Source: Bradyrhizobiaceae bacterium PARB1
GTDB taxonomy: Bacteria > Pseudomonadota > Alphaproteobacteria > Rhizobiales > Xanthobacteraceae
Length of the DNA stretch: 64,000 nucleotides
Direction of reading: 5' to 3'
NCBI GenBank assembly: GCA_002256345.1
Contig: NKIY01000002.1
Location: 186,001-250,000 of the forward strand
The notes under the pieces are model-generated. The model was not told the origin of the DNA and ran no database searches. It was given only the letters and a program-made list of their open reading frames with translations. This document shows, one piece after another, positions 43,202 through 53,298 of the stretch. A program made the translations under genes and the position numbers. Every line of letters begins with the position of its first letter. Positions within the stretch are counted from its first letter, which is position 1.

Positions 43202-46200
43202 ATGAAGGGTTTGGTCCGCGCCGTCGGTGTCTGCGCCGTGCTGGCGCTTGGGCTTGTTTCGGCCGCTGCAGCCGAGAAGGCCTTCCGCCGCGACGAATTG
43301 GCCGATCGAGCGATCAAGCTGGAGGCCCAGATCAAGAGCGAGGCCGGCCCGGTCGCGAAATCCGCGGCAACGTTGCGCACCGATGCGGATGTCGCCTTCA
43401 GGCGTTCCGACATGCGGGGAGGACTGCAGATCCTCGGCCAGATCGTGACGATCGCCCCGGACGATGGCGCCAACTGGTTGCGCCTGGCCAGGGCCGTGAC
43501 GCAGATCAGGCCGGCCAATGCGGCCGAGACGACCTTTTTCAACGAACGCGCAGCCACGGCCGCCTATATCGCCTATCAACGCGCCGGCAATGCCGGCGAG
43601 GAGGCCGAGGCGCTGGCAGTGCTCGGCCGCGCCATGGCGGAGCGCAAGCTCTATCGGCCGGCGCTGGATGCGCTGCGGCTGTCGCTCGATCTGCGCGAAG
43701 TCGCCGATATCCGCGAGCAATATGAGAAAATGCGCGGCGATCATGGTTTTCGGCTGCTCGATTACAGCGTGGACTCCGATTCGGCCTCGCCGCGCGCCTG
43801 TTTCCAGTTCTCCGAAGATCTCGCCAAGCGCGTCGATTTCGCGCCGTTCCTGGCGCTCGCCGGCAATGACAAGCCGGCGCTCTCCGCCGAGGACAAGCAG
43901 CTCTGCGTCGAGGGCCTGAAGCATGGCGAGCGCTACAACATCAATCTGCGCGCCGGCCTGCCGTCCACGGTGAAGGAGAGCCTGCCGAAATCCGCCGAAT
44001 TCAACATCTATGTGCGCGACCGCAAGCCGTTCGTGCGCTTCACGGGCCGCGCTTATGTGCTGCCGCGCACCGGCCAGAAGGGGATTCCGCTGGTGTCGGT
44101 GAATACCCAGGCGGTGGACATCAAGGTGTTCCGCATCGGCGATCGCAACCTGATCAACACCGTGATCGGAAGCGATTTCCAGACGGCGCTCAGCAAATAC
44201 CAACTGGACTCGCTGGGCGACGAGCGTGGCCAAAAGGTCTGGAATGGCGAACTCGCCACCGAGACACGCCTGAACGAGGATGTCATCACCGCATTCCCGG
44301 TGGATCAGGCCATCGGCGAATTGCAGCCCGGCGTCTATGTGATGACCGCCGCGGCCAAGGGGCCGGGGGCAGGCGGCAGCGACGACGATGACGGTTCGCT
44401 CGCCACCCAATGGTTCATCGTGTCGGACCTCGGCCTCACCGCCTTTTCCGGCAATGACGGCATCCATGTCTTCGTCAATTCTCTGGCCTCCACGGAGCCG
44501 ATGGCGAAGGCGGATGTGCGCCTCGTCGCCCGCAACAACGAAGTCCTGGCCACGAAGAAGACCGACGAGGCCGGCCATGTCCTGTTCGAGGCGGGGCTCG
44601 CCAAAGGCGATGGCGGGTTGTCGCCGGCGCTGCTGACGGTCACCGGCGAGAAGGCGGATTATGCCTTTCTGAGCCTCAAGTCGAATGCCTTCGACCTGTC
44701 GGATCGCGGCGTTTCCGGCCGCCCGGTTCCCGCGGGCGCCGATGCCTTCGTCTATGCCGAGCGGGGCGTCTATCGCTCCGGCGAAACCGTCTATCTCACC
44801 GCGCTGCTGCGCGACGGGCAGGGCAATGCCGTCACCGCGGGGCCGATGACCCTGGTGGTGGAGCGGCCCGATGGCGTCGAGTTCCGCCGCGCCGTGCTGC
44901 AGGACCAGGGAGCGGGCGGGCGCAGCCTGACACTGCCGCTCAACAGCGCGGTTCCGACCGGCACCTGGCGGGTCCGCGCCTTCACCGATCCGAAGGCGCC
45001 GGCGGTCGGCGAAACCACCTTCATGGTCGAGGATTACGTCGCTGACCGGATCGAATTCGATATATCTTCCAAGGACAAGCAGATCAAAGCTGAAGTTCCT
45101 GTAGAACTTAAGGTCGATGGCCGCTTCCTGTATGGCGCGCCGGCTTCGGGCCTTGGCCTGGAGGGCGATCTGCTGGTCGCGCAAGCGGACGAGCGCCCCG
45201 GCTATCCCGGCTACCAGTTCGGCCTCGCTGACGAGGGCAATGCCAGCAATGAGCGCACGCCCATCGAGGATCTGCCGGAAGCCGATGCCAATGGCTCGGC
45301 GAGTTTCCCGGTCAGCCTGCCGGCCACCGCCGCATCCGGAACCCGGCCGCAGGAAGCGCAGATCTTCATCCGCATGACCGAGAGCGGTGGCCGCGCCGTC
45401 GAGCGCAAGCTGGTGCTGCCGATCGCGCCGCCGGCGCCGATGATCGGCGTCAAGCCGATGTTCAAGGGCGGCAATGTCGCCGAGGGCGACAATGCCGCCT
45501 TCGATGTGGTCGTGGTGGCGCCGGACGGCAAGCCGATGGCCCGCAACGGGCTGCGCTATGAACTCCTGAAAATCGAGTCGCGCTACCAGTGGTATCGGCA
45601 AAATTCGTCCTGGGATTACGAGCCGATCAAATCCACCAAGCGCGTGGCGGATGGCGATCTGGCGATCGCCGCCGACAAGCCGTCGCGGATTTCGCTGCAG
45701 CCGCAGCCGGGGCGTTATCGGCTGGACGTGAAGGCCAATGAGGCGGACGGGCCGGTCACCTCGGTGCAGTTCGATGTCGGCTGGTATTCGGACGGCAGCG
45801 CAGATACGCCGGATCTGCTCGAAACCTCCATCGACAAGCCCGAATATGCCTCCGGCGAGACCATGACCGTCTCGGTGAATGCGCGCACAGCAGGGCGGCT
45901 GACGGTCAATGTGATCGGCGACCGGCTGCTCACCACAACCAGCATTTCGGTCAAAGAAGGGGCCTCGAAAGTGGCGATTCCGGTCGGAAAAGACTGGGGA
46001 ACGGGCGCATATGTTGTGGCGACATTGCGGCGTCCTTTGGACAGTGCTGCGGCACGCATGCCGGGCCGCGCGATCGGACTGAAATGGTTCGGGATCGACA
46101 AAAAGGCGCGCACCCTCGATGTCGCCTTGACCCCGCCGACGCTGGTGCGACCCAGCACCACAATGAAACTGCCGGTCAAGCTCGGCGGGCTCAATCCGGG

Positions 46201-48427
46201 CGAGGACGCCAAGGTCGTGGTCGCGGCCGTGGATGTCGGCATTCTCAACCTGACCAATTACAAGCCGCCGGCACCGGACGATTACTATCTCGGCCAGCGT
46301 CGGATGACGTCGGAAATCCGCGATCTCTACGGGCAGTTGATCGACGGCATGCAGGGCACGCGTGGGCAATTGCGCACCGGCGGCGACAGCGCGGGTGCGG
46401 AGCTGCAGGGCTCGCCGCCGACGCAAAAACCGCTGGCGCTGTATTCGGGTATCGTGACGGTGAAATCCGACGGCACCGCGGAGATCGAGTTCGAGATTCC
46501 GGAATTCGCCGGTACCGCACGCGTGATGGCGGTGGCGTGGACGGCGACCAAGCTCGGCCGCGCCAATGTGGATGTCACCGTGCGCGACCCCGTGGTGCTG
46601 ACGGCGACGCTGCCGCGCTTCCTGCTGTCGGGCGACAAGGGCACCATGTCCTTCGATCTCGACAATGTGGAAGGCGTGGCCGGCGATTACACCGTCAGCG
46701 TGAAGACGCAGGGGCCGGTGAAGCTCACGGGCAATCCATCGACCACGGTGAAACTCGCGGCCAAGCAGCGGACCTCGATGGCGCTGGCCGTCGATGCATC
46801 CGGCGCGGGGCGGGCGATGTTCGATGTGGACATCAAGGGCCCGAACGGGCTGACGCTGGCGCGGCATTACGAGCTCGACGTCAAGGCCGCCACGCAGATC
46901 CTCGCGCGGCGTTCGGTGCGGACGCTGGCCAAGGGCGAGAGCCTGACGCTGACCTCCGACATGTTCACCGATCTCGTGCCCGGCACCGGCGGCGTGTCGC
47001 TGTCGGCGAGCCTATCGACGGCGCTCGATGCGGCGACCATCCTCAAGGCGCTGGACCGCTATCCCTATGGCTGCTCGGAACAGATCACCAGCCGCGCGAT
47101 GCCGCTGCTTTATGTGAACGATCTTGCCGCTGGCGCGCATCTGGCGATGGATACCTCCGTCGATCAGCGCATCAAGGATTCCATCGACCGGCTGCTGGCG
47201 CGGCAGGGCTCCAATGGCTCCTTCGGTCTGTGGTCGCCGGGCGGCGACGATCCCTGGCTCGATGCTTATGTGACGGACTTCCTGACGCGGGCGCGCGAAA
47301 AGGGATTTGCGGTGCCGGATGTGCTGTTCCGTGCGGCGCTGGACCGTGTCCGCAATTCGGTGGTGAATGCCGCCGAGCCGGAAAAGGATGGCGGGCGCGA
47401 GCTCGCCTACGGGCTCTATGTGCTCGCCAAAAACGGCACGGCGCCGATCGGCGATCTCCGCTATCTCGCCGATACCAAGCTGAGCAATCTCGCAACGCCG
47501 ATCGCCAAGTCGCAGTTGGCTGCGGCGCTGGCGCTGGTCGGTGACCGCGTGCGGGCCGAGCGCGTCTATGGCGCAGCAGTGGAAAGCCTGCAGCCGAAGC
47601 CGGTGATCGAATTCGGGCGCACCGATTTCGGCTCGGCGCTGCGCGATGCGGCGGCGCTGGTGTCGCTGGCCAGCGAAGGCAATGCGCCGCGTGCGACGCT
47701 GACCCAGGCGGTGCAGCGCGTGGAAGCTGCGCGCGGGCTGACGCCCTTAACCTCCACGCAGGAAAATGCGTGGCTGGTGCTGGCCTCGCGTGCGCTCGCC
47801 AAGGAAGCCAACACGCTGTCGCTCGATGTGAATGGCGGCGCGGTGAAGTCGGCGCTCTATCGCAGCTACAAGGCGGCGGAGCTTGCGGGCGTGCCGATCA
47901 AGATCACCAATACCGGCGAGACGCCGGTGCAGGCGGTGGTCTCGGTGACGGGGGCGCCGGTGACGCCGGAGCCTGCGGCCTCTAATGGCTTCAAGATCGA
48001 GCGCAGCTATCACAAGCTCGACGGCACGCCGGCGGATGTCACCAAGGCCAAGCAGAATGATCGCTTCGCCGTGGTGCTGAAGATCACCGAAGCCAAGCCG
48101 GAATACGGACACATCATGGTGGCCGATTATCTGCCGGCCGGTTTCGAGATCGACAACCCGCATCTGGTGTCGTCGGGCGACAGCGGCACGCTCGACTGGA
48201 TCGAGGACGGACAGGAGGCGGTGAACACCGAATTCCGTGATGACCGCTTCACCGCCGCCATCGACCGCAAGGCCAATGACAAGGCGGTGTTCACGGTCGC
48301 TTATATCGTCCGGGCGGTGTCGCCGGGCAAATATGTGCTGCCGCAGGCCTATGTGGAGGACATGTACAATCCGTCGCGCTATGGCCGCACGGGCACGGGC
48401 AGTGTCGAGGTTGCGAAGGCGAAATGA
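43202..48427 (+). CDS. Bacterial alpha-2-macroglobulin
   Basis: 1741 residues from ATG 43202, with AGGGGAG at about eight bases upstream. A signal peptide ends near residue 24 (VRAVGVCAVLALGLVSAAAA); there is no lipobox, so this form is probably soluble periplasmic or anchored otherwise. The body has the repeated macroglobulin domains (for example GVYRSGETVYLTALLRDGQG, an MG2-like segment). The thioester motif CSEQ is at 1291-1294 within YPYGCSEQITSR, followed by the helical TED. Bacterial A2Ms trap attacking proteases through the thioester, and are usually paired with PbpC so that damaged envelope can be repaired; exactly that pairing is found here, with ATGA overlap. Confidence 0.92.
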   Translation: MKGLVRAVGVCAVLALGLVSAAAAEKAFRRDELADRAIKLEAQIKSEAGPVAKSAATLRTDADVAFRRSDMRGGLQILGQIVTIAPDDGANWLRLARAVTQIRPANAAETTFFNERAATAAYIAYQRAGNAGEEAEALAVLGRAMAERKLYRPALDALRLSLDLREVADIREQYEKMRGDHGFRLLDYSVDSDSASPRACFQFSEDLAKRVDFAPFLALAGNDKPALSAEDKQLCVEGLKHGERYNINLRAGLPSTVKESLPKSAEFNIYVRDRKPFVRFTGRAYVLPRTGQKGIPLVSVNTQAVDIKVFRIGDRNLINTVIGSDFQTALSKYQLDSLGDERGQKVWNGELATETRLNEDVITAFPVDQAIGELQPGVYVMTAAAKGPGAGGSDDDDGSLATQWFIVSDLGLTAFSGNDGIHVFVNSLASTEPMAKADVRLVARNNEVLATKKTDEAGHVLFEAGLAKGDGGLSPALLTVTGEKADYAFLSLKSNAFDLSDRGVSGRPVPAGADAFVYAERGVYRSGETVYLTALLRDGQGNAVTAGPMTLVVERPDGVEFRRAVLQDQGAGGRSLTLPLNSAVPTGTWRVRAFTDPKAPAVGETTFMVEDYVADRIEFDISSKDKQIKAEVPVELKVDGRFLYGAPASGLGLEGDLLVAQADERPGYPGYQFGLADEGNASNERTPIEDLPEADANGSASFPVSLPATAASGTRPQEAQIFIRMTESGGRAVERKLVLPIAPPAPMIGVKPMFKGGNVAEGDNAAFDVVVVAPDGKPMARNGLRYELLKIESRYQWYRQNSSWDYEPIKSTKRVADGDLAIAADKPSRISLQPQPGRYRLDVKANEADGPVTSVQFDVGWYSDGSADTPDLLETSIDKPEYASGETMTVSVNARTAGRLTVNVIGDRLLTTTSISVKEGASKVAIPVGKDWGTGAYVVATLRRPLDSAAARMPGRAIGLKWFGIDKKARTLDVALTPPTLVRPSTTMKLPVKLGGLNPGEDAKVVVAAVDVGILNLTNYKPPAPDDYYLGQRRMTSEIRDLYGQLIDGMQGTRGQLRTGGDSAGAELQGSPPTQKPLALYSGIVTVKSDGTAEIEFEIPEFAGTARVMAVAWTATKLGRANVDVTVRDPVVLTATLPRFLLSGDKGTMSFDLDNVEGVAGDYTVSVKTQGPVKLTGNPSTTVKLAAKQRTSMALAVDASGAGRAMFDVDIKGPNGLTLARHYELDVKAATQILARRSVRTLAKGESLTLTSDMFTDLVPGTGGVSLSASLSTALDAATILKALDRYPYGCSEQITSRAMPLLYVNDLAAGAHLAMDTSVDQRIKDSIDRLLARQGSNGSFGLWSPGGDDPWLDAYVTDFLTRAREKGFAVPDVLFRAALDRVRNSVVNAAEPEKDGGRELAYGLYVLAKNGTAPIGDLRYLADTKLSNLATPIAKSQLAAALALVGDRVRAERVYGAAVESLQPKPVIEFGRTDFGSALRDAAALVSLASEGNAPRATLTQAVQRVEAARGLTPLTSTQENAWLVLASRALAKEANTLSLDVNGGAVKSALYRSYKAAELAGVPIKITNTGETPVQAVVSVTGAPVTPEPAASNGFKIERSYHKLDGTPADVTKAKQNDRFAVVLKITEAKPEYGHIMVADYLPAGFEIDNPHLVSSGDSGTLDWIEDGQEAVNTEFRDDRFTAAIDRKANDKAVFTVAYIVRAVSPGKYVLPQAYVEDMYNPSRYGRTGTGSVEVAKAK

Positions 48428-50637
48428 GCGAGGTGAACGACAGGCCGTCGCCCCACGCTCGGCTGTCGTCCCCGGGCTTGACCCGGGGATCCAGCTTTGG
48501 TCCTGAGCGCCACGCAAAGATGGATGGCCGGGTCAAGCCCGGCCATGACGTGGGGAGAGGGCGGAGCATCCTCAAACGCGTGGTGCTTGGCGCTGCGATG
48601 TTCGCAGTCATCACCACCGCGGCCTTCGCCGTCTGGGTCTACTCCCTCGGCCCGTTGCCTCTCGACAAGGCTAGTATCGTTTCCACCACCGTCGTCGATC
48701 GCAACGGCAAGCTGCTGCGCGCTTATGCGATGTCCGATGGCCGCTGGCGATTGCCGGTAACGTCGAGTGCATCGGTCGATCCCGGCTATCTCAACATTCT
48801 CCTCGGCTATGAGGACAAGCGCTTCTACGATCACCATGGCGTCGATCCGCTCGCGCTCGGGCGCGCCGCGTTCCAGCTCGTGACGCGCGGGCAGATCGTG
48901 TCCGGCGGCTCGACCATCACCATGCAGGTGGCACGACTGCTGGAGCCGCGGCGCGAGCGCTCGGTGCATGCAAAAATCCGTCAGGCCGTGCGCGCGCTGC
49001 AACTCGAACGTCAGATGAGCAAGGAGCAGATCCTCGATCTGTATCTCACGCTGGCGCCTTTCGGCGGCAATCTCGAAGGTATTCGCGCCGCTTCCATCGC
49101 CTATTTCGGCAAGGAGCCGAAGCGGCTGTCGCTCGCCGAATCCGCGCTGCTGGTGGCGCTGCCGCAGTCGCCGGAGATGCGCCGGCTCGATCGCCATCCC
49201 GGCAATGCCCGTGTTGCGCGCGACCGCGTGCTGGAGCGGATGGTGGGCGAGGGCCGGGTGTCCGAGGTCGACGCCACACAGGCCAAATCCGTCGGTGTGC
49301 CGAAGCTGCGCAAGCCGATGCCGATCCTGGCGCCGCATTCTGCCGATCAGGCGGCATCGTTGCGCAATGATGAGCCGATCATCAAGCTGTCGCTCGATGC
49401 CGGTATCCAGCAGGCGCTGGAGGCGCTGGCCCGCGACCGCGCTGCGGCGCTCGGCAACAACATCTCCATCGGTATCCTCGCCGTGGACAATGAGAGTGGC
49501 GACATTCTCGCTCATGTCGGATCTGCCGATTACTTCGACGACCGCAGGGCTGGGCAGGTGGATATGACCCGCGCGGTGCGCTCGCCCGGTTCGACGCTGA
49601 AGCCCTTCATCTACGGGGTCGCCTTCGAGGATGGTTTCGTCCATCCTGAAAGCCTGATCGAGGATCGCCCCGCGCGCTTCGGCGCCTATGCGCCGGAGAA
49701 TTTCGACATGACGTTTCAGGGCACGGTCCCCGTGCGCAAGGCGCTGCAATTGTCGCTGAATGTGCCGGCAATCGCGTTGCTGGATCGTGTCGGTGCCTCA
49801 CGCTTTTCCTCACGCCTCAAGCAGGCCGGCGGCAGTCTCGTTTTGCCCGCAGGCGAAGCGCCTGGTCTCGCCATGGGCCTCGGCGGTGTCGGCGTTACAC
49901 TACATGATCTCGTGCAGCTCTATACGGGCGTCGCCCGGCTCGGCAGCGTGAAACCGCTGCGCGAGCTGATGCAGAAGAATGGCGGCGACGATCGCGAGAC
50001 CTTGCGATTGATGGAGCCTGTGGCCGCCTGGCAGGTCGGCAATGTGCTGCTCGGCACGCCGCCGCCGGAGAATGCCGCGCATGGCCGCATCGCCTTCAAG
50101 ACCGGCACCAGCTACGGCTACCGCGACGCCTGGTCGGTGGGTTTCGACGGTCGCATGACCATCGGCGTCTGGGTCGGCCGTCCGGACGGCGCGCCGGTGC
50201 CGGGCCTGATTGGCCGTATCGCCGCAGCGCCGGTTCTGTTCGACGCATTCGCGCGCACCGGCAAGCTGCCGGCGCCGCTGCCCAGGGCGCCGAAGGGAAC
50301 GCTGGTTGCCAGCAATGCCAAACTGCCATTGCCGCTGCGCCGGTATCGGCCGGCCGGTGACCTGATCCGCACCGGCAGCGAACAGGCGCTGCATATCCAG
50401 TTCCCGCTCAACGGCTCCCGGATCGATGCCAGCGGCGGCGAGGGGCAGTTTTCGTCGGTCCCCGTCAAGGTGGCCGGCGGGGTGATGCCCATGACCGTGC
50501 TGGTGAACGGCATGGCTGCCGGGGAACTCGACAGCCGCCGGCAACGTCTGGTCGATCCACCCGGGCCGGGATTCGTCCGCCTGACCGTCATGGACGCCTT
50601 GGGCGCCGCGGACACAGTTGTGGTCAGAATTCAGTGA
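48424..50637 (+). CDS. pbpC: Penicillin-binding protein 1C
   Basis: 737 residues; the start ATG overlaps the A2M stop (ATGA). Residues 14-42 derive from a palindromic repeat (see separate entry). One membrane helix (VVLGAAMFAVITTAAFAVWV) anchors the protein. The GT51 transglycosylase carries YEDKRFYDHHGVDP and GGSTITMQVARLLEP. The transpeptidase has SPGSTLKPFIYG (the serine of SxxK), a downstream SLN motif in QLSLNVPAIALL and KTGTSYGYRDAW. The C-terminal BiPBP_C domain follows (HIQFPLNGSRIDASGGEGQF). PbpC polymerises and may cross-link peptidoglycan; pairing with alpha-2-macroglobulin suggests repair after host or competitor attack. An alternative start at 48520 would skip most of the repeat-derived part. 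Confidence 0.93.
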   Translation: MSEVNDRPSPHARLSSPGLTRGSSFGPERHAKMDGRVKPGHDVGRGRSILKRVVLGAAMFAVITTAAFAVWVYSLGPLPLDKASIVSTTVVDRNGKLLRAYAMSDGRWRLPVTSSASVDPGYLNILLGYEDKRFYDHHGVDPLALGRAAFQLVTRGQIVSGGSTITMQVARLLEPRRERSVHAKIRQAVRALQLERQMSKEQILDLYLTLAPFGGNLEGIRAASIAYFGKEPKRLSLAESALLVALPQSPEMRRLDRHPGNARVARDRVLERMVGEGRVSEVDATQAKSVGVPKLRKPMPILAPHSADQAASLRNDEPIIKLSLDAGIQQALEALARDRAAALGNNISIGILAVDNESGDILAHVGSADYFDDRRAGQVDMTRAVRSPGSTLKPFIYGVAFEDGFVHPESLIEDRPARFGAYAPENFDMTFQGTVPVRKALQLSLNVPAIALLDRVGASRFSSRLKQAGGSLVLPAGEAPGLAMGLGGVGVTLHDLVQLYTGVARLGSVKPLRELMQKNGGDDRETLRLMEPVAAWQVGNVLLGTPPPENAAHGRIAFKTGTSYGYRDAWSVGFDGRMTIGVWVGRPDGAPVPGLIGRIAAAPVLFDAFARTGKLPAPLPRAPKGTLVASNAKLPLPLRRYRPAGDLIRTGSEQALHIQFPLNGSRIDASGGEGQFSSVPVKVAGGVMPMTVLVNGMAAGELDSRRQRLVDPPGPGFVRLTVMDALGAADTVVVRIQ
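48472..48542. repeat. Palindromic dispersed repeat captured inside pbpC
   Basis: CCGGGCTTGACCCGG (48472-48486) and CCGGGTCAAGCCCGG (48528-48542) are perfect inverse complements around a 41-base loop. The encoded SPGLTRGSS and MDGRVKPGHD are the peptide readings typical of a palindrome that is common in intergenic DNA of Bradyrhizobium-type genomes (recalled, not searched). It is in-frame and adds about 30-40 residues to the cytoplasmic tail of PbpC. Confidence 0.8.
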
Positions 50638-50689
50638 CGCCCGGCTAACTGGTTGTGAGGGCGGCGGTTTCAGCGTATGCGACAGCCAT

Positions 50690-52432
50690 ATGGCTGAGAC
50701 CGAATACAGACCCCGCTTTGGCGCCCCCCGCGAGCAGAAACCCCGCGTCGATCCGGGGAATACGCTCGCGCGCGTGCTGGATTTCGTCACCGTGACCCAT
50801 GGCCGGGCGGTCGCCTTCCTGACCGTCTGCGGTCTCCTGTTCTTCCTGTCCGGCTTTTTCACCATTCCACCGATCGACCGCGACGAGGCGCGCTTCGCCC
50901 AGGCGACCAAGCAGATGGTCGAAACCGGCGACTTCGTCGACATCCGGTTCCAGGACGAGGTCCGCTACAAGAAGCCGGTGGGCATCTACTGGATGCAGGC
51001 GGTGGTCGTGGAGGCCGCCGAGGCGCTCGGCGTGCCCAATGCCGATGCCCGCATCTGGCTGTACCGGGTACCGTCGCTCATCGGCGCCATCGGCGCGGTG
51101 CTGCTGACCTATTGGACGGCGCTGGCTTTCGTGACCCGGCGCGGGGCGGTGCTGGCCGGCCTCATCATGTGCAGTTCGGTGCTGCTCAATGTCGAAGCCC
51201 GCATGGCCAAGACCGACGCCATGCTGCTGCTGACCGTGGTCGCCGTGATGGGCGCCATGGCGCGGGTCTATCTCGCCTGGCAGCGCGGCGAGGACAACAG
51301 GCAGGGCGGCTGGCTCGAACCCTTCGTGTTCTGGACTGGCATGGCCGTCAGCATCCTGGTCAAGGGACCGCTGATCCTGATGTTTGTCGGCTTCACCATT
51401 GTCGTGCTGGGCATCTTCGATCGCTCGGTCGGCTGGCTCGGCCGGCTAAAGCCGCTCGCCGGCATTCCATGGATGCTGTTGCTGGTGCTGCCGTGGTTCG
51501 TGGCGATCTTCATCAAGTCCGGGCAGGCCTTCTTCAACAATTCGCTCGGCGGCGACATGCTGAGCAAGCTGTCGGCGCAGGAATCCCATGGCGCGCCGCC
51601 CGGCACCTATTTCCTGCTGTTCTGGGTGACGTTCTGGCCCGGCGCGCCGCTGGCCGGCATGGCCGCGCCAGCGATCTGGCGAGCGCGCCGCGAGCCCGGC
51701 GCCCAGTTCCTGCTGGCCTGGCTGGTGCCGTCCTGGATCGTGTTCGAACTGGTGATGACCAAGCTGCCGCACTATGTGCTGCCGCTTTATCCGGCGATCG
51801 CGATCCTGATTGTTGGCGCGCTCGAGCGCCGAGTGCTGGCGCGCGGCTGGCTCTCGCGCGGCTCGGCCTGGTGGTTCGCGATTCCTGTTCTGGCCGCCGT
51901 GGCCGCACTGGTCGGCTCGGTCGCCATCGTCCGGCATCCGATGTTCCTGGCCTGGCCGTTTGCGGCGGGCGCGCTGGTGTTCGGCCTGTTCGCCTGGATG
52001 ATGTATGACAACAACCGCGCCGAGCGCTCGCTGCTATCGGGCGTGGTGGCCGCGTGGTTCATGAGCATTGCCTTCTACGGCGTGTTCCTGCCGTCGTTGC
52101 GGCCGGTGTTTCCGAGCGTGCATCTGGCCCGCGCGCTGCGCACTGTCGTCTGCGTTGCGCCGAAGGCGGCCGCTGCCGGTTATCACGAGCCGAGCCTGGT
52201 GTTCATGACCGATACCTCGACCTTGCTCACCGACGGCGCGGGCGCTGCGGATTTCCTTGGGCAGGGCAGCTGCCGCTTTGCGCTGGTCGAGTATCGCTCC
52301 GAGCGACAATTTGCCCAGCGCGCCGAAGCCATCGGGCTGCGCTACAATATCTTTACCCGGATCGAGGGCTATAATTACTCGCAAGGCAAGCCGGTCTCGA
52401 TCGCCGTCTATCGCTCCGAAGGCACTCAGTGA
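50690..52432 (+). CDS. ArnT/GT39-type membrane glycosyltransferase
   Basis: 580 residues from ATG 50690; an in-frame start at 50618 would overlap pbpC. The first helix (VAFLTVCGLLFFLSGFFTIP) is followed by the family's periplasmic loop, PPIDRDEARFAQATKQMVE, whose D-R-D-E residues match the catalytic Asp/Glu of polyprenyl-phosphate sugar transferases such as ArnT. Some ten more helices follow, then a periplasmic C-terminal part. GT39 enzymes move a sugar from undecaprenyl phosphate onto lipid A, core oligosaccharide or protein. It starts a four-gene cassette with PAP2, GT2 and LABN genes, spaced at ATGA overlap or close. In rhizobia, galacturonate or mannose on lipid A is a likely product, by inference. 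Confidence 0.85.
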   Translation: MAETEYRPRFGAPREQKPRVDPGNTLARVLDFVTVTHGRAVAFLTVCGLLFFLSGFFTIPPIDRDEARFAQATKQMVETGDFVDIRFQDEVRYKKPVGIYWMQAVVVEAAEALGVPNADARIWLYRVPSLIGAIGAVLLTYWTALAFVTRRGAVLAGLIMCSSVLLNVEARMAKTDAMLLLTVVAVMGAMARVYLAWQRGEDNRQGGWLEPFVFWTGMAVSILVKGPLILMFVGFTIVVLGIFDRSVGWLGRLKPLAGIPWMLLLVLPWFVAIFIKSGQAFFNNSLGGDMLSKLSAQESHGAPPGTYFLLFWVTFWPGAPLAGMAAPAIWRARREPGAQFLLAWLVPSWIVFELVMTKLPHYVLPLYPAIAILIVGALERRVLARGWLSRGSAWWFAIPVLAAVAALVGSVAIVRHPMFLAWPFAAGALVFGLFAWMMYDNNRAERSLLSGVVAAWFMSIAFYGVFLPSLRPVFPSVHLARALRTVVCVAPKAAAAGYHEPSLVFMTDTSTLLTDGAGAADFLGQGSCRFALVEYRSERQFAQRAEAIGLRYNIFTRIEGYNYSQGKPVSIAVYRSEGTQ

Positions 52433-53256
52433 TGGCGGCGTCGGGTTACCTGCCCCAACTCGGAACGATCCTCTACCAGGCGTTGGCGCAACTGCTTCGT
52501 GCGCCTTCGCATTCGCGCCGTGCGGATGCAGCGCGTCACTGGGCGAAGCGTTCGCTCGCTTTCGGCGCTATCACGGCGGTGGTCATCATCGCGCTGATGT
52601 TCCTGTTCGACGCCTATGAGATTGGATTGATGCCGCCGCGCGGCACCGCCAGCCTTTGGCCGCTGCGCATCGTCACCGATTTCGGCAAGTCCGAATATGT
52701 GCTGTGGACGCTGTTCGGCCTCCTCATTGTCATCACTCTGATGGCGCCACGGCTGCGCGGCCTATCGCGGGCGATCTGGCTCAGCGTCGGTACGCGCGTG
52801 CAATATATCTTCCTGTCCGTGTGGCTGGCCGTGCTGCTCGGCGAATTGCTGAAGGGAACCATTGGCCGCGGCAGGCCCTTCGTGGGTGGCGCTGCCAATG
52901 CGTTCAATTTCTCGCATTTTGCCTGGAGCGAGATCTATGCGAGCTTTCCGTCCGGCCATGCCACCACGAGTTTCGCGCTGGCCTTTGCCGTGGCGGCGCT
53001 GTGGCCGAAGCTGCGGATGCTGATGATTGCCTATGCCGTGATCATCTGCAGCAGCCGCCTGGTGCTGCTGGCACATCATCCAAGCGATGTGGTGGCCGGC
53101 GGGTTGCTCGGCTGGATCGTCGCCATGGCGGTGCGCTACTGGTTCGCCGCCCGCCATCTGGCCTTCATCATCCGTCCGGGCGGCCATATCGACCCGTTGC
53201 CGGGGCCGTCCGTGGCGCACGTCAAGAGGGTTGCCCGCGAGGCCTTCGCCCCATAA
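52432..53256 (+). CDS. PAP2-family membrane phosphatase
   Basis: 274 residues from ATG 52432, overlapping the GT39 stop by one base. Six membrane helices are visible. The three PAP2 motifs are present: KGTIGRGRPF (K-x6-R-P type), FPSGHATTSFAL (PSGH with the catalytic histidine) and SRLVLLAHHPSDVVAGG (SR-x5-H-x3-D). Members dephosphorylate lipid A, undecaprenyl pyrophosphate or phosphatidate at the periplasmic face. Within this cassette a role in recycling the polyprenyl carrier or in removing a lipid A phosphate so that a sugar can be placed is the likely one; the sequence alone cannot choose. Confidence 0.85.
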   Translation: MAASGYLPQLGTILYQALAQLLRAPSHSRRADAARHWAKRSLAFGAITAVVIIALMFLFDAYEIGLMPPRGTASLWPLRIVTDFGKSEYVLWTLFGLLIVITLMAPRLRGLSRAIWLSVGTRVQYIFLSVWLAVLLGELLKGTIGRGRPFVGGAANAFNFSHFAWSEIYASFPSGHATTSFALAFAVAALWPKLRMLMIAYAVIICSSRLVLLAHHPSDVVAGGLLGWIVAMAVRYWFAARHLAFIIRPGGHIDPLPGPSVAHVKRVAREAFAP

Positions 53257-53298
53257 TAAGCGGGCGCGCGCAGCCGGCTGCGACAAGTTCCCGCAGCC

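Noticed and set aside
43046-46867. A 1273-codon open frame on the minus strand
   Set aside because: It lies entirely antisense to the alpha-2-macroglobulin gene, has Arg/His/Gly-rich composition typical of GC-rich shadows, and shows no domain or RBS.
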